A stretch of 63,564 bases of DNA, taken from NCBI GenBank assembly GCA_035691485.1, contig DASSIZ010000023.1, forward strand, positions 1 to 63,564, in the 5' to 3' direction. Both the position numbers and the translations under genes were made by a program. Below, in pieces: positions 52,353 through 62,249 of the stretch. The stretch comes from Terriglobales bacterium. GTDB lineage: Bacteria; Acidobacteriota; Terriglobia; Terriglobales; Acidobacteriaceae. The notes beneath the pieces were generated by a model. The model had not been told where the DNA came from, made no database searches, and saw nothing but the letters and a program-made list of their open reading frames with translations. Every line of letters begins with the position of its first letter. The first letter of the stretch is position 1.

Positions 52353-54570
52353 GCCACCGCTCGCGCCCGACGTGCTGATCGCACAATTCGGTCCGCACCA
52401 GCAATTTGAGCCGCCCGGCGGATGGCGAAACGAATCAACTCATCCCGCCGAGAAGCTGGTGAAAACGCATTGCTGTTTCTGCGGCCAGCAGTGCGGCATT
52501 CAGCTGAAAGTCCGCGAGAACACCATCATCGGGTTCGAGCCGTGGGAGGAGTTCCCTTTCAACAAGGGGATGCTGTGCCCTAAAGGGGTCAAGCGCTACA
52601 TGCAGTCGTCGCATCCCGACCGGCTGCTGCATTCGCTGATGCGCACCGACCAGGGATTCCGCCGAGCGACATGGGATGAAGCGCTGGACTTCACGGTAAA
52701 ACGAATCCGCGACATCCAGGCGCAGCATGGAAAAGATGCAGTGGCGGTGTACGGCGGTGCATCGCTCTCGACCGAGAAATCGTACCTGCTGGGCAAGTTC
52801 GCGCGGCTGGCCGTCGGCACCCGGCATATCGATTACAACGGCCGGCTATGCATGGTTTCGGCGGGTACGGCGTACAAGCTTGCGTTCGGAATTGATCGCA
52901 GCACGATTCCGTGGAGCGACATCCCGAAAGCGAATGTGCTGTTCGTGATCGGAGCCAACATCGGCGATTGCGCGCCGATTACAACCGATTACATCTGGCG
53001 CTGCCGGGACAACGGCGGGCGGCTCATCGTGGCTGATCCGCGGATGACGCCCATCACGCGTAATGCTGACCTTTACCTGCCGATTCGTCCCGGCACTGAC
53101 CTGGCGCTACTTTTGGGCATGCTGCACGTCATCGTGCGCGACAAACTGGAAGACCCCGATTTCATCGAAAAATACACGACTGGGTGGGGCGAAATGGCTG
53201 CTTCGGTGCAGGGCTATGACCCGCGTACGACAGCAGAGATGACGGGCGTGCCGCCCGAGGCCATCGAAAAAGCGGCGCACTGGATGGGCGAATCGGAGCG
53301 CGTGATTGCCCTGCATGCACGTGGCCTCGAACACCAATCCAAGGGCGTCGAGAACTGCCTGGCGGTGATCAATATCATGCTCGCGCTGGGCCAGATCGGG
53401 CGCGAAGGTTGCGGACCGACGATGATCACCGGCCAAGGCAATGGCCAGGGCGGCCGCGAGCACGGACAGAAATGCGATCAACTCCCCGGCCAGCGCTCGC
53501 TTACCGATCCCGCCGCGCGCAGATACATCTCGCAGGTATGGGGGATCGCCGAGAGCGAGTTGCCGCAGCCCGGCCTTTCAGCGCAGGAGATCATGAACGC
53601 CATCCATGGGGGCGAGATCAAAGCGCTGTTCTCGATCTGTTTCAACCCGCTGGTCTCGCTCCCTGATGCCAACTTTACGCGCCAAGCGCTTTCCAAGCTG
53701 GAGTTCTTCGGCGTCATCGATTTCTTCATGAGCGAGACGGCGGGATACGCGGACGTCGTGCTCGCAGGCAGCCTGCACGAAGAGGAAGAAGGGCTCGGAT
53801 GCAGCGCCGAAGGTCGCGTGATTCACTGGGTTCCGAGCGTGAGTCCACCGGGCGAAGCGCGGCGCGATTCCGACATTATTGTGGATCTCGCCCATCGGCT
53901 GGGCCGCGGGGAGAAGTTCCCGTTTCACTCGCCACGCGAGATTCTGGAAGAGTTGCGTGTCGCCTCGAGGGGCGGCGTCGCCGATTATTTCGGAATCACA
54001 TACGAGAAGGTGGACGCCAACAAGGGCGTGTTCTGGCCATGCCCTGCACCTGAGCACCCCGGGACCCCGCGCCTCTTCGACGACAAGAAGTTTTACACCA
54101 GCGATGGCAAGGCGCACTTCAATGTGACGACATGGCGTGCCAGCGGCGACCCCGTTGATAACGATTACCCCATATATCTGACGACCGGCCGCGTTGTGAG
54201 CCAATATCTGAGCGGCACACAGACACGGCGCATCGGGGCGCTGCTCGAACAATATCCCACGCCCCGTGCCGAGATCCATCCGCGGCTTGCGGATCAGCAC
54301 GGAATCAAGGACGGCGACCTGGTCACAGTTACGACGCGGCGGGATGAGATCACCGTGCCTGCCATGGTGGTAAGAACAATTCGCCCAGACACGGTTTTTA
54401 TTCCTTATCACTGGCCCGGAATTCGCAGTGCCAACCGCCTCACCCATCGCACCCTCGACCCGCGGAGCAAGATTCCAGAATTCAAAGTGTCGGCTTGCCG
54501 GATCCGCAAGGGCGCAAGCCGTGATGCCGGCCCCGATGACCGCGAAGCGAGCGGAACGGAGGCACTGTAG
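52345..54570 (+). CDS. NasC/NapA-like molybdopterin nitrate reductase, cytoplasmic
   Basis: 741 residues; GTG start at 52345 inside the narK end, with AGGAGGAGG upstream. N-terminal [4Fe-4S] ligands Cys43, 46, 50 and 78. Predicted Mo ligand Cys169 in [10 protein letters not shown], as in periplasmic and assimilatory nitrate reductases. [20 protein letters not shown] resembles the GQPNAMGGREVG segment of the NasC/NapA branch. C-terminal beta barrel with [19 protein letters not shown]. No Tat signal is present, so it works in the cytoplasm, consistent with an encoded nitrate importer. A formate dehydrogenase is the alternative but Cys replaces Sec and motif order fits nitrate. Confidence 0.8.
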   Translation: MAKPPLAPDVLIAQFGPHQQFEPPGGWRNESTHPAEKLVKTHCCFCGQQCGIQLKVRENTIIGFEPWEEFPFNKGMLCPKGVKRYMQSSHPDRLLHSLMRTDQGFRRATWDEALDFTVKRIRDIQAQHGKDAVAVYGGASLSTEKSYLLGKFARLAVGTRHIDYNGRLCMVSAGTAYKLAFGIDRSTIPWSDIPKANVLFVIGANIGDCAPITTDYIWRCRDNGGRLIVADPRMTPITRNADLYLPIRPGTDLALLLGMLHVIVRDKLEDPDFIEKYTTGWGEMAASVQGYDPRTTAEMTGVPPEAIEKAAHWMGESERVIALHARGLEHQSKGVENCLAVINIMLALGQIGREGCGPTMITGQGNGQGGREHGQKCDQLPGQRSLTDPAARRYISQVWGIAESELPQPGLSAQEIMNAIHGGEIKALFSICFNPLVSLPDANFTRQALSKLEFFGVIDFFMSETAGYADVVLAGSLHEEEEGLGCSAEGRVIHWVPSVSPPGEARRDSDIIVDLAHRLGRGEKFPFHSPREILEELRVASRGGVADYFGITYEKVDANKGVFWPCPAPEHPGTPRLFDDKKFYTSDGKAHFNVTTWRASGDPVDNDYPIYLTTGRVVSQYLSGTQTRRIGALLEQYPTPRAEIHPRLADQHGIKDGDLVTVTTRRDEITVPAMVVRTIRPDTVFIPYHWPGIRSANRLTHRTLDPRSKIPEFKVSACRIRKGASRDAGPDDREASGTEAL

Positions 54571-55148
54571 TGTTCGGGTACAGCTTCTACATTGACCCGT
54601 CGCGCTGCATCGGCTGCCGTTCATGCCTGCAGGCATGCGAGGAATGCGAGACCCACCGCGGTAAGTCGATGATCAACTTCGACTACCTCGACCGCGCACA
54701 ATCGATCAGCACCATAGCCATGGTCTGCATGCACTGCGACGAGCCCACGTGCGCACAGGTATGTCCGGCCGATGCCATCAAGAAAGGCGACGACGGCATT
54801 GTCCACTCCTCGCTGAAGCCGCGTTGCATCGCCTGCAACAACTGCGTCCTCGCCTGCCCATTCGGCATTCCAAAAATGATGGAAGCGGAACAGCAGATGA
54901 TGAAGTGCGACATGTGCTACGACCGGACTTCGATCGGCAAGCGGCCCATGTGCGCCACCGTCTGCCCCAGCCAGGCGCTTGCGTATATCCGTCCTGAGGA
55001 CGCCGCGCGCCGGCCGACCCGGCCGGCAAACGTGTTTCAGTTCGGCAACCAGACCGTGCGCACGCAGGTCGGCATCATGCTGCCGGCGCAGTTCGACGCG
55101 CTCAGCGTGGATGTCGCCGACTACATCTGGGAGAAGGAAACCGCATGA
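54570..55148 (+). CDS. Four-cluster 4Fe-4S ferredoxin subunit
   Basis: 192 residues; GTG overlaps the previous stop by one base (TAGTG), GGAGG about 9 bases upstream. Cysteine clusters: [38 protein letters not shown] and CDMCYDRT...CATVC give four [4Fe-4S] sites, as in NrfC and NarH relatives. No signal peptide, so it stays with the cytoplasmic enzyme and passes electrons to it. Its last bases overlap the Rieske gene start (ATGA). Confidence 0.88.
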   Translation: MFGYSFYIDPSRCIGCRSCLQACEECETHRGKSMINFDYLDRAQSISTIAMVCMHCDEPTCAQVCPADAIKKGDDGIVHSSLKPRCIACNNCVLACPFGIPKMMEAEQQMMKCDMCYDRTSIGKRPMCATVCPSQALAYIRPEDAARRPTRPANVFQFGNQTVRTQVGIMLPAQFDALSVDVADYIWEKETA

Positions 55149-55651
55149 GCCCGCAGGATGCGAGCAGCCCTTTATGGAAAGACGAATTCAGCGTCCACAC
55201 CGCTGACGAGCGTTACGTCAGCCGCCGGCAGTTCACCAAATTCCTGGTTCTCACCAGCCTGGCGATGTTCGTCGGGCAGCTATGGATCCTGGTGAAGTCC
55301 TGGCTTACACGAAAGCCAAGTGCTCCGCCCGCGCAGTCCGTCGCGCGAATGGGAGAGATACAGGTTGGCGAGGTGAAGCTCTTCAGCTACCCGACGGCGC
55401 TGGATCACTGCATCATGATCCGCACGGCGGCCGATACTTACGTCGCCTACAGCCAGAAATGCACGCATCTGAGCTGCGCGGTCTACTACTCGCAGAAGAG
55501 CAACAAGCTTGAGTGCCCATGTCACAAGGGATTCTTCGCCGTGGATGACGGGCGCGTGCTGGCCGGCCCGCCGACCCGCTCTCTCCCGCGCATCCTCCTG
55601 GAAAATCGGGGCGATCAATTGTTCGCCGTCGGCATACGCGAGGAGGGCTGA
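55145..55651 (+). CDS. Rieske [2Fe-2S] protein, Tat-type, high-potential
   Basis: 168 residues. SRRQFTK at residues 26-32 followed by a hydrophobic stretch (33-52) is a twin-arginine signal/anchor, so the head faces the periplasm. Cluster ligands are C106-x-H108 and C124-x-x-H127, and Cys111 plus Cys126 can form the disulfide of bc1-type Rieske proteins, implying high potential. Such proteins take electrons from quinol. Being translated together with a cytoplasmic nitrate reductase is unusual and suggests a link between a periplasmic quinol site and the fused cytochrome b. Confidence 0.87.
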   Translation: MSPQDASSPLWKDEFSVHTADERYVSRRQFTKFLVLTSLAMFVGQLWILVKSWLTRKPSAPPAQSVARMGEIQVGEVKLFSYPTALDHCIMIRTAADTYVAYSQKCTHLSCAVYYSQKSNKLECPCHKGFFAVDDGRVLAGPPTRSLPRILLENRGDQLFAVGIREEG

Positions 55652-55652
55652 C

Positions 55653-55895
55653 GTGGCCTACGATCCCGCAAAGCTGCCTCCTCAGATGAGAGGATTAAAC
55701 GCCATTACCGGCGCTATGTGCCTGATCGTGATCTTGCTGGTCGTGCAGATCTGGCTTCTGAGCGCGACGCTGGAATCGTATCTGGCGGGGCGGCACAACG
55801 CGGCATTGCCGGCCACCATCATCTCCGGCGTGATGTTTGTCTGTTGCTTTGGGCTGTACCTCTTTGTAAACGCCATCGACCGCAGGATCCACTAA
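55653..55895 (+). CDS. Small two-helix membrane protein (DUF6755-like)
   Basis: 80 residues from a GTG at 55653, one base after the Rieske stop, with GAGGAGGG about 5 bases upstream; starts further up lie inside the Rieske gene. Two hydrophobic helices: ITGAMCLIVILLVVQIWLLS and ATIISGVMFVCCFGLYLFV. VAYDPAKLPPQMRGLN at the N-terminus looks like a conserved small subunit of this operon type. Its role might be to stabilise the membrane complex; not proven. Confidence 0.65.
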   Translation: MAYDPAKLPPQMRGLNAITGAMCLIVILLVVQIWLLSATLESYLAGRHNAALPATIISGVMFVCCFGLYLFVNAIDRRIH

Positions 55896-55950
55896 CCTCT
55901 GCGAATGCGACATCAAGGCGCTTAACTGTTGCTTCCATGGGCGCCGGGAT

Positions 55951-58764
55951 TCAGTTCAGCTTCGCGTACTCCGCCTTGGCCTGCTGCAGGATGGGAATGT
56001 CGGGATCGGCCTCTTCCCAGAGCGCGAGGAAGTCCTGATACGCGCGGCGAGCGCCGACGGTGTCGCCGGCCTGCGTGCGCGCACGCGCCAGCCAGACGTA
56101 GCTGGTCGGCCCGATGGCCATATTGTGGGTGATGTGACGATGTTCGATGATCTTTTGAAACTCGACCGCGGCGACGCTACCCTGGCCAGCGCGTAGGGAT
56201 GCACGCCCGCGGGTGTAACTGACATACAAATCAAACTGTCTCGGGGGAACAGGCAGGCCCTCCAGAAGTTCCATCGCCCGAGCCGCTCGTCCCCGCTCCA
56301 TCTCGATAAGTGCGCGAACAGGTTTCCACGAGTCAATCCAATCCTTATTAGCCGGCCCTACCTTCTTAGCGGCGGAATCGAGCAGTGTTTCCGCCCCCGT
56401 GCTGTCGCCGATTTCCGGGTTGGCCAACACGGCAGCCGCCGAGGGCTGCACCGTATCTGGATCCAGCGTCAATGCCAACGCTGCGGCTGTCTCGCGGCGG
56501 GCGAGTGCCGCATTCCCCGCCCATACTTCGTAAGAGGCGGCAAACAGATGCCATTGTGCCGCACGTTCATTCGCACCGTTGCGTAGCGCAGAGTCCACCG
56601 CTCGTTTCGTGAACTGGCGGGCACTAGTGTACCGGCCGTAGTAGGCTTCTGTATTGGCCTGCTCCGCCAATAGCCAGTCCTCGGCACCGGGGGTCGCGAT
56701 GGCCCAGTCCACTTGCTGCTTCATGCCTGTCGAGTCACCCTGGAGAAAGGCAAGCTCATAAGCGTCGTATCGGAGCAGCGGCCCGTCCAGCTTGCGTGCC
56801 AGGGCCTCGTTGAATATCGCTTTGGCTTCGCCCAACCGATTTGCGAGGGTGTAGTTATAGACGAGATTCACGTAGGCTGAATAGTAGTTGGGGTCAATGC
56901 GCAGGATTTCGCGCAGCTCGCTGATCGCTTTGTCGTACTGCTGCCGGTTGCTATAGATAAGGGCCGCTTTGGTGTGGGCACTCAGATCCCTCGGATAGTT
57001 CTGCGCCCATTGCGCATAAATTTGGAGAGCTCTGTCCATATCACCAATGACCACTGCGTAATAATCAGAGTCAATCATGAAACGCTCGCGGTCGCTGACG
57101 CGGTCACGGACGGCATAGGCTTTCTGCAAGGATTCGCGCTGCTGGGCTAGTTGCCGCCGGTTGAAGTAGGTCGCCGACAGGGATAGGTAAGCGCGGGCGA
57201 AGTTGGGGTCCAGCTCCACCGCGCGTTGATAATGGGCGAGAGGATCGCCGCCTTGCCGCCAGATACGTACGCCTTCATTCCACGCCTGCAGCGCTGGCAA
57301 TGAAAAGGTAGTAGCTTGGTCCAACGGCTTGGCGATCTGCACCGAAGCCAGGGACTCGCCCAGCTTGTGGCGCAATCTGGCAACGGCGTCGCTTAAGGCG
57401 CGCAGGATATGCTCGCGACTGTCGGCCTCCGCCTGCACGCTGGCCAGCGAATCGCCGCTCTGGCAGTCTGAGGCCCGGAGCACGATCGCATAATGGCTGC
57501 CCAAGGCGGCAATCGAACCTGCCAGGGTCGCCTTACTGCCGTTGCGAATGCAAATCTCGCGGCCTAGTTCCTGCGTAATGCGCTCTCCGGCCGGCCGATT
57601 CATCATCTTCAGCGTGTCACCGATTTTCCGGTCGGAAAGCACGTTGAGAAACGGCGATTGCTCCAACTGGATGGCCAGCGCCGTCTTCAGGGTGTCGTCG
57701 AACACCGGGTCGCCGGTGGTGTTGACGAAATCAGTCAGCACGATCGTGTCGCGATCCGTCAGAGCCTGCATCCGCCGCGTACGCCAGAACAGTCCACCTG
57801 CGATCAGCACGGCCACCACCACGGCAGCAGCTACGGGAACAATCCAACGGCGGCGCGGCTCGGCAGCCCTTTCCTCGCCGTGCACGCTGATGGCCCCGCG
57901 CCCGGAGTCGGTGTCGCGCTTCAGGCGCTGCAAGTCGGCCCGTAGGTCGGCGGCGTGCTGGTAGCGCAGATTGCGGTCTTTCTCCAGGGCCTTGTTGATG
58001 ATCTGCTCCAGTTCAACGGGCACGTTGTGGTTGAGCCGCACCGGCGCGACCGGCGGCTTGTGCAGGATGGCGTCGAAGATCGCGCCCGAGGTATCGCCGC
58101 GGAAGGGCAGGACGCCGGTTGCCATCTCGTAGAGCACCACACCCAAGGAAAAGAGGTCGGTGCGAGCGTCCAGTGGCTTCCCCAGCACTTGCTCGGGTGA
58201 CATGTATGCCAGGGTGCCGACGGCGGTGCCTGGGCTGGTGAGGCGCTCTTCAGTGACGGTGGTCGCCGAATCCATACCTGCCGGGCTCTTCGCGATTACC
58301 TTCGCCAAACCGAAGTCGAGCAGCTTCACCTGCCCACGCTTCGTCAAGAAGATGTTTTCCGGCTTGATATCGCGATGCAGGATGCCTTCAGTGTGCGCGG
58401 CATCGAGCGCGTCGGCGATCTGCACTGCAAGGTCAAGCACCGTTTCGGCATCCATCGGCTGTCCGGCGACTATCCTCTGGTTCAGGCTTTCGCCATCGAG
58501 GAATTGCATGGCGATGAAAGGCTCGCCTTCGTATTCCCCGATTTCGTGCACCGTGCAGATGTTCGGGTGATCGAGGGCCGAGGCGGCACGCGCCTCCCGA
58601 CGGAAGCGTTCCAAAGCCTCAGCATTGGGCACTAACTGTTCAGGAAGGAACTTCAGCGCAACGTGCCGTCCAAGGTCGAGGTCTTCCGCCTCATACACCA
58701 CACCCATGCCGCCGCCGCCCAGCTTGCGCAGGATTTGGTAATGCGAGATGGTCTGGCCGATCAC
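55951..58764 (-). CDS. Ser/Thr protein kinase with TM helix and TPR tail
   Basis: 937 residues; GTG start with GAAGGA upstream. Kinase domain residues 8-270: glycine loop [12 protein letters not shown], Lys38, catalytic loop HRDIKPEN (130-137), DFG at 150-152, MSPEQVLG activation end. All catalytic residues are present, so it is an active-type Hanks kinase. One transmembrane helix at about 315-335 ([17 protein letters not shown]). The 600-residue outside part begins with a FlgO/adenylate-cyclase-like segment ([20 protein letters not shown]) then TPRs ([38 protein letters not shown]). Such receptors abound in Acidobacteria; ligand unknown. Converges with the nitrate operon. Confidence 0.88.
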   Translation of the reverse strand: MIGQTISHYQILRKLGGGGMGVVYEAEDLDLGRHVALKFLPEQLVPNAEALERFRREARAASALDHPNICTVHEIGEYEGEPFIAMQFLDGESLNQRIVAGQPMDAETVLDLAVQIADALDAAHTEGILHRDIKPENIFLTKRGQVKLLDFGLAKVIAKSPAGMDSATTVTEERLTSPGTAVGTLAYMSPEQVLGKPLDARTDLFSLGVVLYEMATGVLPFRGDTSGAIFDAILHKPPVAPVRLNHNVPVELEQIINKALEKDRNLRYQHAADLRADLQRLKRDTDSGRGAISVHGEERAAEPRRRWIVPVAAAVVVAVLIAGGLFWRTRRMQALTDRDTIVLTDFVNTTGDPVFDDTLKTALAIQLEQSPFLNVLSDRKIGDTLKMMNRPAGERITQELGREICIRNGSKATLAGSIAALGSHYAIVLRASDCQSGDSLASVQAEADSREHILRALSDAVARLRHKLGESLASVQIAKPLDQATTFSLPALQAWNEGVRIWRQGGDPLAHYQRAVELDPNFARAYLSLSATYFNRRQLAQQRESLQKAYAVRDRVSDRERFMIDSDYYAVVIGDMDRALQIYAQWAQNYPRDLSAHTKAALIYSNRQQYDKAISELREILRIDPNYYSAYVNLVYNYTLANRLGEAKAIFNEALARKLDGPLLRYDAYELAFLQGDSTGMKQQVDWAIATPGAEDWLLAEQANTEAYYGRYTSARQFTKRAVDSALRNGANERAAQWHLFAASYEVWAGNAALARRETAAALALTLDPDTVQPSAAAVLANPEIGDSTGAETLLDSAAKKVGPANKDWIDSWKPVRALIEMERGRAARAMELLEGLPVPPRQFDLYVSYTRGRASLRAGQGSVAAVEFQKIIEHRHITHNMAIGPTSYVWLARARTQAGDTVGARRAYQDFLALWEEADPDIPILQQAKAEYAKLN

Positions 58765-58932
58765 AAGGACGGGTCCTTCGCGCCGGATGATCCGCGATCT
58801 TAGTTGGCGCTAGCGGGCAGGTCAACGGGACGGACAGCCGATCCCGTCGAATGGGGAGTTTCTCTGATTTCTCTGATGCGCGAGGTGATGATCGGTGTCC
58901 GGATGCTTAAATTCCAAGTGCATGCTCTGGCC

Positions 58933-58938
58933 TATAAT
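58933..58938 (+). promoter_or_regulatory. Consensus -10 TATAAT near the deazaflavin reductase start
   Basis: A perfect TATAAT whose predicted transcription start (about 58945) is just before GTG 58948 and 19 bases from ATG 58957. This argues against the longer reading from 58804. Confidence 0.45.
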
Positions 58939-58956
58939 GAGGGCTGTGTGTCGACG

Positions 58957-59403
58957 ATGAAACGCCACATCATCCACGCGCTGCAAAAATACCTGTTCAA
59001 TCCTCCGGTGAAGTTCCTATTTGCGATCGGTATCGGGCGACCAGGCTATGCGCTGCTGGAAACTATGGGGCGCAAAACGGGCAAGCCGAGGCGTAATCCC
59101 GTGGGCGATGGGCTGGTGGGCTCGCAATTTTGGATTATTGCGGAGCATGGCGAGAACGCCGGATGGGTTCGGAATCTCATGAAACATCCCCAGGTCCGGC
59201 TGAAAATCCGCAGAGGATTGCGATCGTATTGGCATACCGGCACCGCAGTTATCCTGACGGAAGATGATCCACTCGCACGCCAACGCTGGCTCGCCCGTCA
59301 GCGTCCCGGAAGTTCGGCCAACGGACGGATCGTGCGGCTGTTCGGCACGAGTCTTCTGACCGTCCGCATCGACCTCAACGATCCGCAGGAACAAAAACCC
59401 TAA
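58957..59403 (+). CDS. Deazaflavin (F420)-dependent nitroreductase-like protein
   Basis: 148 residues from the ATG at 58957 (GTG 58948 also possible). Split beta-barrel family with NPPVKFLFAIGIGRPGYALLETMGRKTGKPRRNPV, WVRNLMKHPQVRLKIRRG and RQRWLARQRP. The GRKTGKxRRxPV stretch is typical for F420H2 enzymes related to Ddn of mycobacteria. Substrate unknown; together with the PPOX protein it is a second F420-type protein in this window. Confidence 0.8.
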   Translation: MKRHIIHALQKYLFNPPVKFLFAIGIGRPGYALLETMGRKTGKPRRNPVGDGLVGSQFWIIAEHGENAGWVRNLMKHPQVRLKIRRGLRSYWHTGTAVILTEDDPLARQRWLARQRPGSSANGRIVRLFGTSLLTVRIDLNDPQEQKP

Positions 59404-59405
59404 CC

Positions 59406-59759
59406 TCACGAACTCGGAAGCCGCTCGACACTTTCAAACTCCACCGCAACACCAATCGGCCGGCTCTCATTCGCGGGTTCCACTCGCACCACACGCCCGC
59501 GGCAGAGAACATGCGCCGGAGCCTCGCCGACGAGTTCCTTCGGCAATTCCAACACGAGTTCGATCTCGCTGCCGATTTCGGGAGCCATCTCGCAATAGAA
59601 AAACGTCCCGCACGAACTGACGTCGCGCGTGACACCGGAGATAGCGTAGGCCCCGCCATTCTTCCAACTGCCGGAAACCGGCTCGGCCGCGGGAACCCGC
59701 TGCGCTTCGCGCTCCTTCTCCCACATGTCCGCCTCCCGCCACAACAAACGCTCATACAC
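59406..59759 (-). CDS. PilZ domain protein (c-di-GMP receptor-like)
   Basis: 117 residues. A RxxxR motif (REAQR, about residue 17-21) and D-x-S-x-x-G (TRDVSSCGTFFYC, about 45-50) are the two pieces of the PilZ cyclic-di-GMP binding site, and the remaining strands (SEIELVLELP, HVLCRGRVVRVEP, IGVAVEFESVERL) match the PilZ barrel. It probably binds c-di-GMP in the cytoplasm. Partner unknown. The internal ATG at residue 12 is a possible start; it converges with the nitroreductase gene 2 bases apart. Confidence 0.82.
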   Translation of the reverse strand: MYERLLWREADMWEKEREAQRVPAAEPVSGSWKNGGAYAISGVTRDVSSCGTFFYCEMAPEIGSEIELVLELPKELVGEAPAHVLCRGRVVRVEPANESRPIGVAVEFESVERLPSS

Positions 59760-59839
59760 CAGCCGGGCAATTCAGATCGGGCCGTCAAAACAAAAACCCG
59801 GCAGCCACGCCGAGTTCTGTTATAACGCACAGCGCCAGC

Positions 59840-60310
59840 CTATTTGGCCGCTTCAGAGCTGTGTCCTGCTACCTGCTTCCAAGTACCGTTCTCGTTCACG
59901 AAGGTATCGGTGGACAGAACCGTACGGGCCACACGCTCGCCGTGGCGCATAGAATCGTAGGTGGTCGTGTACGTCGCGATGGCCGTGCTGCCGTAGACGC
60001 GCACGTTAAGATCCTTGATCGCTTCGCTCTTCGTGCTGTTTTTGTCGGTATCTTTCATGTCGCCGAGCAACGATTGTTTTGTGTCCCAGGTTCCGAAGCT
60101 GGTGCCGCCGGTCCAATTTTCGGCAAGATTCCTGTTGTAGAACGAAGAGTCTCCGGCTAAGTCGGCATTGACCGCGTCGTTCTCCATCTGGGTGATGGTC
60201 GCAACCGCGTTCTTAGCATCTGTGGGAGAATTCTTCGGGCTGGCAAACGCGAAAATGGAAGCGACTGCCAAAATCATAACTATCGCGAACGGTGCTGTTT
60301 TGTTGGACAT
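59840..60310 (-). CDS. DUF4440/SnoaL-like exported protein
   Basis: 156 residues; signal peptide (FAIVMILAVASIFAFA). NTF2-like fold: ATITQMENDAVNADLAGDSSFYNRNLAENWTGGTSFG, then LLGDMKDTDK, DLNVRVYGSTAIATYTTTYD and DTFVNENGTWKQVAGHSS at the end. DUF4440 proteins often stand as small stress-associated or ketosteroid-isomerase-like binding domains; function not clear. Upstream 357 bases belong partly to its promoter. Confidence 0.75.
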   Translation of the reverse strand: MSNKTAPFAIVMILAVASIFAFASPKNSPTDAKNAVATITQMENDAVNADLAGDSSFYNRNLAENWTGGTSFGTWDTKQSLLGDMKDTDKNSTKSEAIKDLNVRVYGSTAIATYTTTYDSMRHGERVARTVLSTDTFVNENGTWKQVAGHSSEAAK

Positions 60311-60667
60311 GTAACTCCTGTTTTAAGGAAGGTAAGCGGGAGTACTTCAGAAAGGCTGACTTACTTCAGGCAGTTCTGACAGGGGACAGTTAGAAGCTCT
60401 CCACCATCAACTGTAGGCTTAAAGTAGCCGAGAGTCCATCTTAATCGCCGGGCCCTTACTCACAGCCGCCATCGCTCCGAAATTCGCCGAGCCAGCCTCT
60501 CCGGCCACTTAAGCGCTCGATGATTGCGATTGACAATGAAGAATAAGAGGCTAGCATCGTAGCTGAGCGAGCATCTCCTATTCACTCTTTCAGACTCTCT
60601 GGACTAAGTCAGATCCTCTGAAATTCCCTCTAATTCTTAGCAACTGTCTCAACCGAGGAGGTTGACC
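60311..60667. other. Divergent intergenic region (357 bases) with promoter for the ABM gene
   Basis: The region lies between divergently transcribed genes. A likely promoter occurs at 60530-60557 (below). I see no small gene, operator palindrome or RNA structure otherwise. Confidence 0.55.
60530..60557 (+). promoter_or_regulatory. Sigma-70-like promoter TTGACA-N16-TAGCAT
   Basis: Perfect -35 TTGACA (60530-60535), 16 bases, then TAGCAT, giving a leader of about 100 bases ahead of the ATG at 60668. Confidence 0.5.
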
Positions 60668-60988
60668 ATGTTTACCCGTATTGTTTCCATGCAAGTGAAG
60701 CCGAGCGTACGCAGTGAGTTTATCGAGGTTTTTGAAAACCAGGTCATTCCAACCCTTCGTAAACAGCAGGGCTTTAAGGACGAGCTGTTATTTGTCAGTC
60801 CGAGCGGCCCCGAAGCGGTCGCAATCAGCCTGTGGGAATCGAAAGAGAACGCGGAATCGTACAACCGCGCGATGTACCCAGAAGTGCTGCAGACCCTGGC
60901 CAAGTTCGTGGAGCCGACACCTAAGGTCGTAACTTATGACCTCGCCTATTCAAGCTTTCACAAGATCGCATCTCGCATAGCAGCCTAA
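60668..60988 (+). CDS. Antibiotic biosynthesis monooxygenase (ABM)-domain protein
   Basis: 106 residues; start ATG 60668 with GAGGAGG about 6 bases upstream. The ABM/dimeric alpha-beta barrel pattern: TRIVSMQVKPSVRSEFIEVFE, IPTLRKQQGFKDELLFVSPSG, ISLWESKENAESYNRAMYPEV. These small dimers oxidise aromatic or haem-like substrates or serve as sensors, and often occur as stress genes. Single gene in its transcript. Confidence 0.8.
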   Translation: MFTRIVSMQVKPSVRSEFIEVFENQVIPTLRKQQGFKDELLFVSPSGPEAVAISLWESKENAESYNRAMYPEVLQTLAKFVEPTPKVVTYDLAYSSFHKIASRIAA

Positions 60989-61152
60989 TCGGGTGCTAAA
61001 TCCCAGTCCGAGGGTGGAGGTTCACTCACTGCCCTCGGTCAACCTGGGACAGAGCGACCGTTTGTCTTAAGGCGAATTGACGCCGGATCAACTTCAGAAT
61101 TTGACGCCCTGCACGACATCAGCAGGAGAAGGTAACAACAAGGAGTACTGCC

Positions 61153-61356
61153 GTGAACAAAGATACTGGTACGAAACGAGCGGGCGCCGTCCACGGTGTA
61201 CCAGCCGGCCTGCCAGCCGAGATCGACGAAGCCATCCGTCGCCGCGCCTATGAGCTCTACGAGGCCCGCGGCTGGAGAGACGGCTACGAAGTTGAGGACT
61301 GGCTTCGCGCTGAGGGAGAGATCAACCAGCAGAAGCCCCGCACGATCGTCCCCTGA
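61153..61356 (+). CDS. DUF2934 small protein
   Basis: 67 residues, GTG start with AAGGAG about 7 bases upstream. Core EIDEAIRRRAYELYEARGWRDGYEVEDWLRAEGEI is the DUF2934 signature (RRxAYELYExRGxxDGHxxEDWLxAE). Common in Acidobacteria and Proteobacteria; function unknown. Shortly after it, the convergent lolA-like gene ends. Confidence 0.85.
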   Translation: MNKDTGTKRAGAVHGVPAGLPAEIDEAIRRRAYELYEARGWRDGYEVEDWLRAEGEINQQKPRTIVP

Positions 61357-61427
61357 CGGAAACAATAGAGCAAATCACAAGCAGAAGTGCTCTGACGGAG
61401 CGATACTTCTGGACTGGCTGGCGAAAG

Positions 61428-62189
61428 TCACCGCAGGGCGGCATTGTTTGGCTTGTCCGGCAGACATGCCGGCGTGACCTGGTAATCCAGGTATTCGATG
61501 GTCAAATCAGCGCGGCCCCCAAGCCGAACCGAGGTGAGGCTATGATTCAGGGCGGGGAGCCAGAAATTGTCAACCTTGATGTAGCGGTGTTCGATGCTCG
61601 TATTTTTCGTCCAAAAGGAAGGGTTCTTCGCCGGTTCTGCTTCAATCCGCACTACCGCAAAGTCTTTCGCATCCACCCAGATTCGTCCGGAATAGAGGAA
61701 CTTGTCCTTTCGCCTGGGTTCGACAGCAAGGACGTACATTGAACCGTCCGAGGTGACTTCGTATCGCAGCAGTGTGAAAGCGTAGTTCTCTTCATCGAGC
61801 GCGTTGCGCCGCAGATTCTCCGCTTCCAGCGCCTCTTTTTCGCTTTGCAAAAGCTTCTTGAATACGCGGTCAATCAGCAGCTTGGAACCGGTTTCAGACT
61901 GGATTGTGAACTCTTTGGATGCGGGTGACTGGTACTTCACATCCACGACCATTTCGGCGTTACGAGTGCCGGGGAAGCCGTGGTATTCCAATCGGTAGAT
62001 TCTCTTTCCCTGGTATGAACGCAGCGCCTGAGCACGTTCGGCGTTCCTGCGCACCAAGTTTTCTACCACTTGTTCAGAGCTCAGAGGAGCAGGAGCAGTC
62101 TTCTGCTGCGCGGTTGCCGGCAGTTTAAAACCCAGGCATGCCAGGAGCAGCAAGATCAAAACGGGACGTGCATGCGTCGCATTTTTCAT
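61428..62189 (-). CDS. LolA/RseB-like outer-membrane lipoprotein-sorting domain protein
   Basis: About 253 residues from the ATG at 62189; the in-frame ATG at 62249 adds 20 residues before the signal peptide (VLILLLLACLGFKLPATA) and is unlikely. A half-barrel fold with beta strands: YQGKRIYRLEYHGFPG, NAEMVVDVKYQSPASKEFTIQSETG, and DKFLYSGRIWVDAKDFAVVRIEAEP. This resembles the outer-membrane lipoprotein-sorting/MucB-RseB superfamily, which binds lipids or lipoproteins in the periplasm. Precise partner unknown. Confidence 0.65.
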   Translation of the reverse strand: MKNATHARPVLILLLLACLGFKLPATAQQKTAPAPLSSEQVVENLVRRNAERAQALRSYQGKRIYRLEYHGFPGTRNAEMVVDVKYQSPASKEFTIQSETGSKLLIDRVFKKLLQSEKEALEAENLRRNALDEENYAFTLLRYEVTSDGSMYVLAVEPRRKDKFLYSGRIWVDAKDFAVVRIEAEPAKNPSFWTKNTSIEHRYIKVDNFWLPALNHSLTSVRLGGRADLTIEYLDYQVTPACLPDKPNNAALR

Positions 62190-62249
62190 CGATAACTCGT
62201 ACGCATCCGCTGCTTGGTGTGCCATTCGCCGAACCGTGGTCTTAATCAA

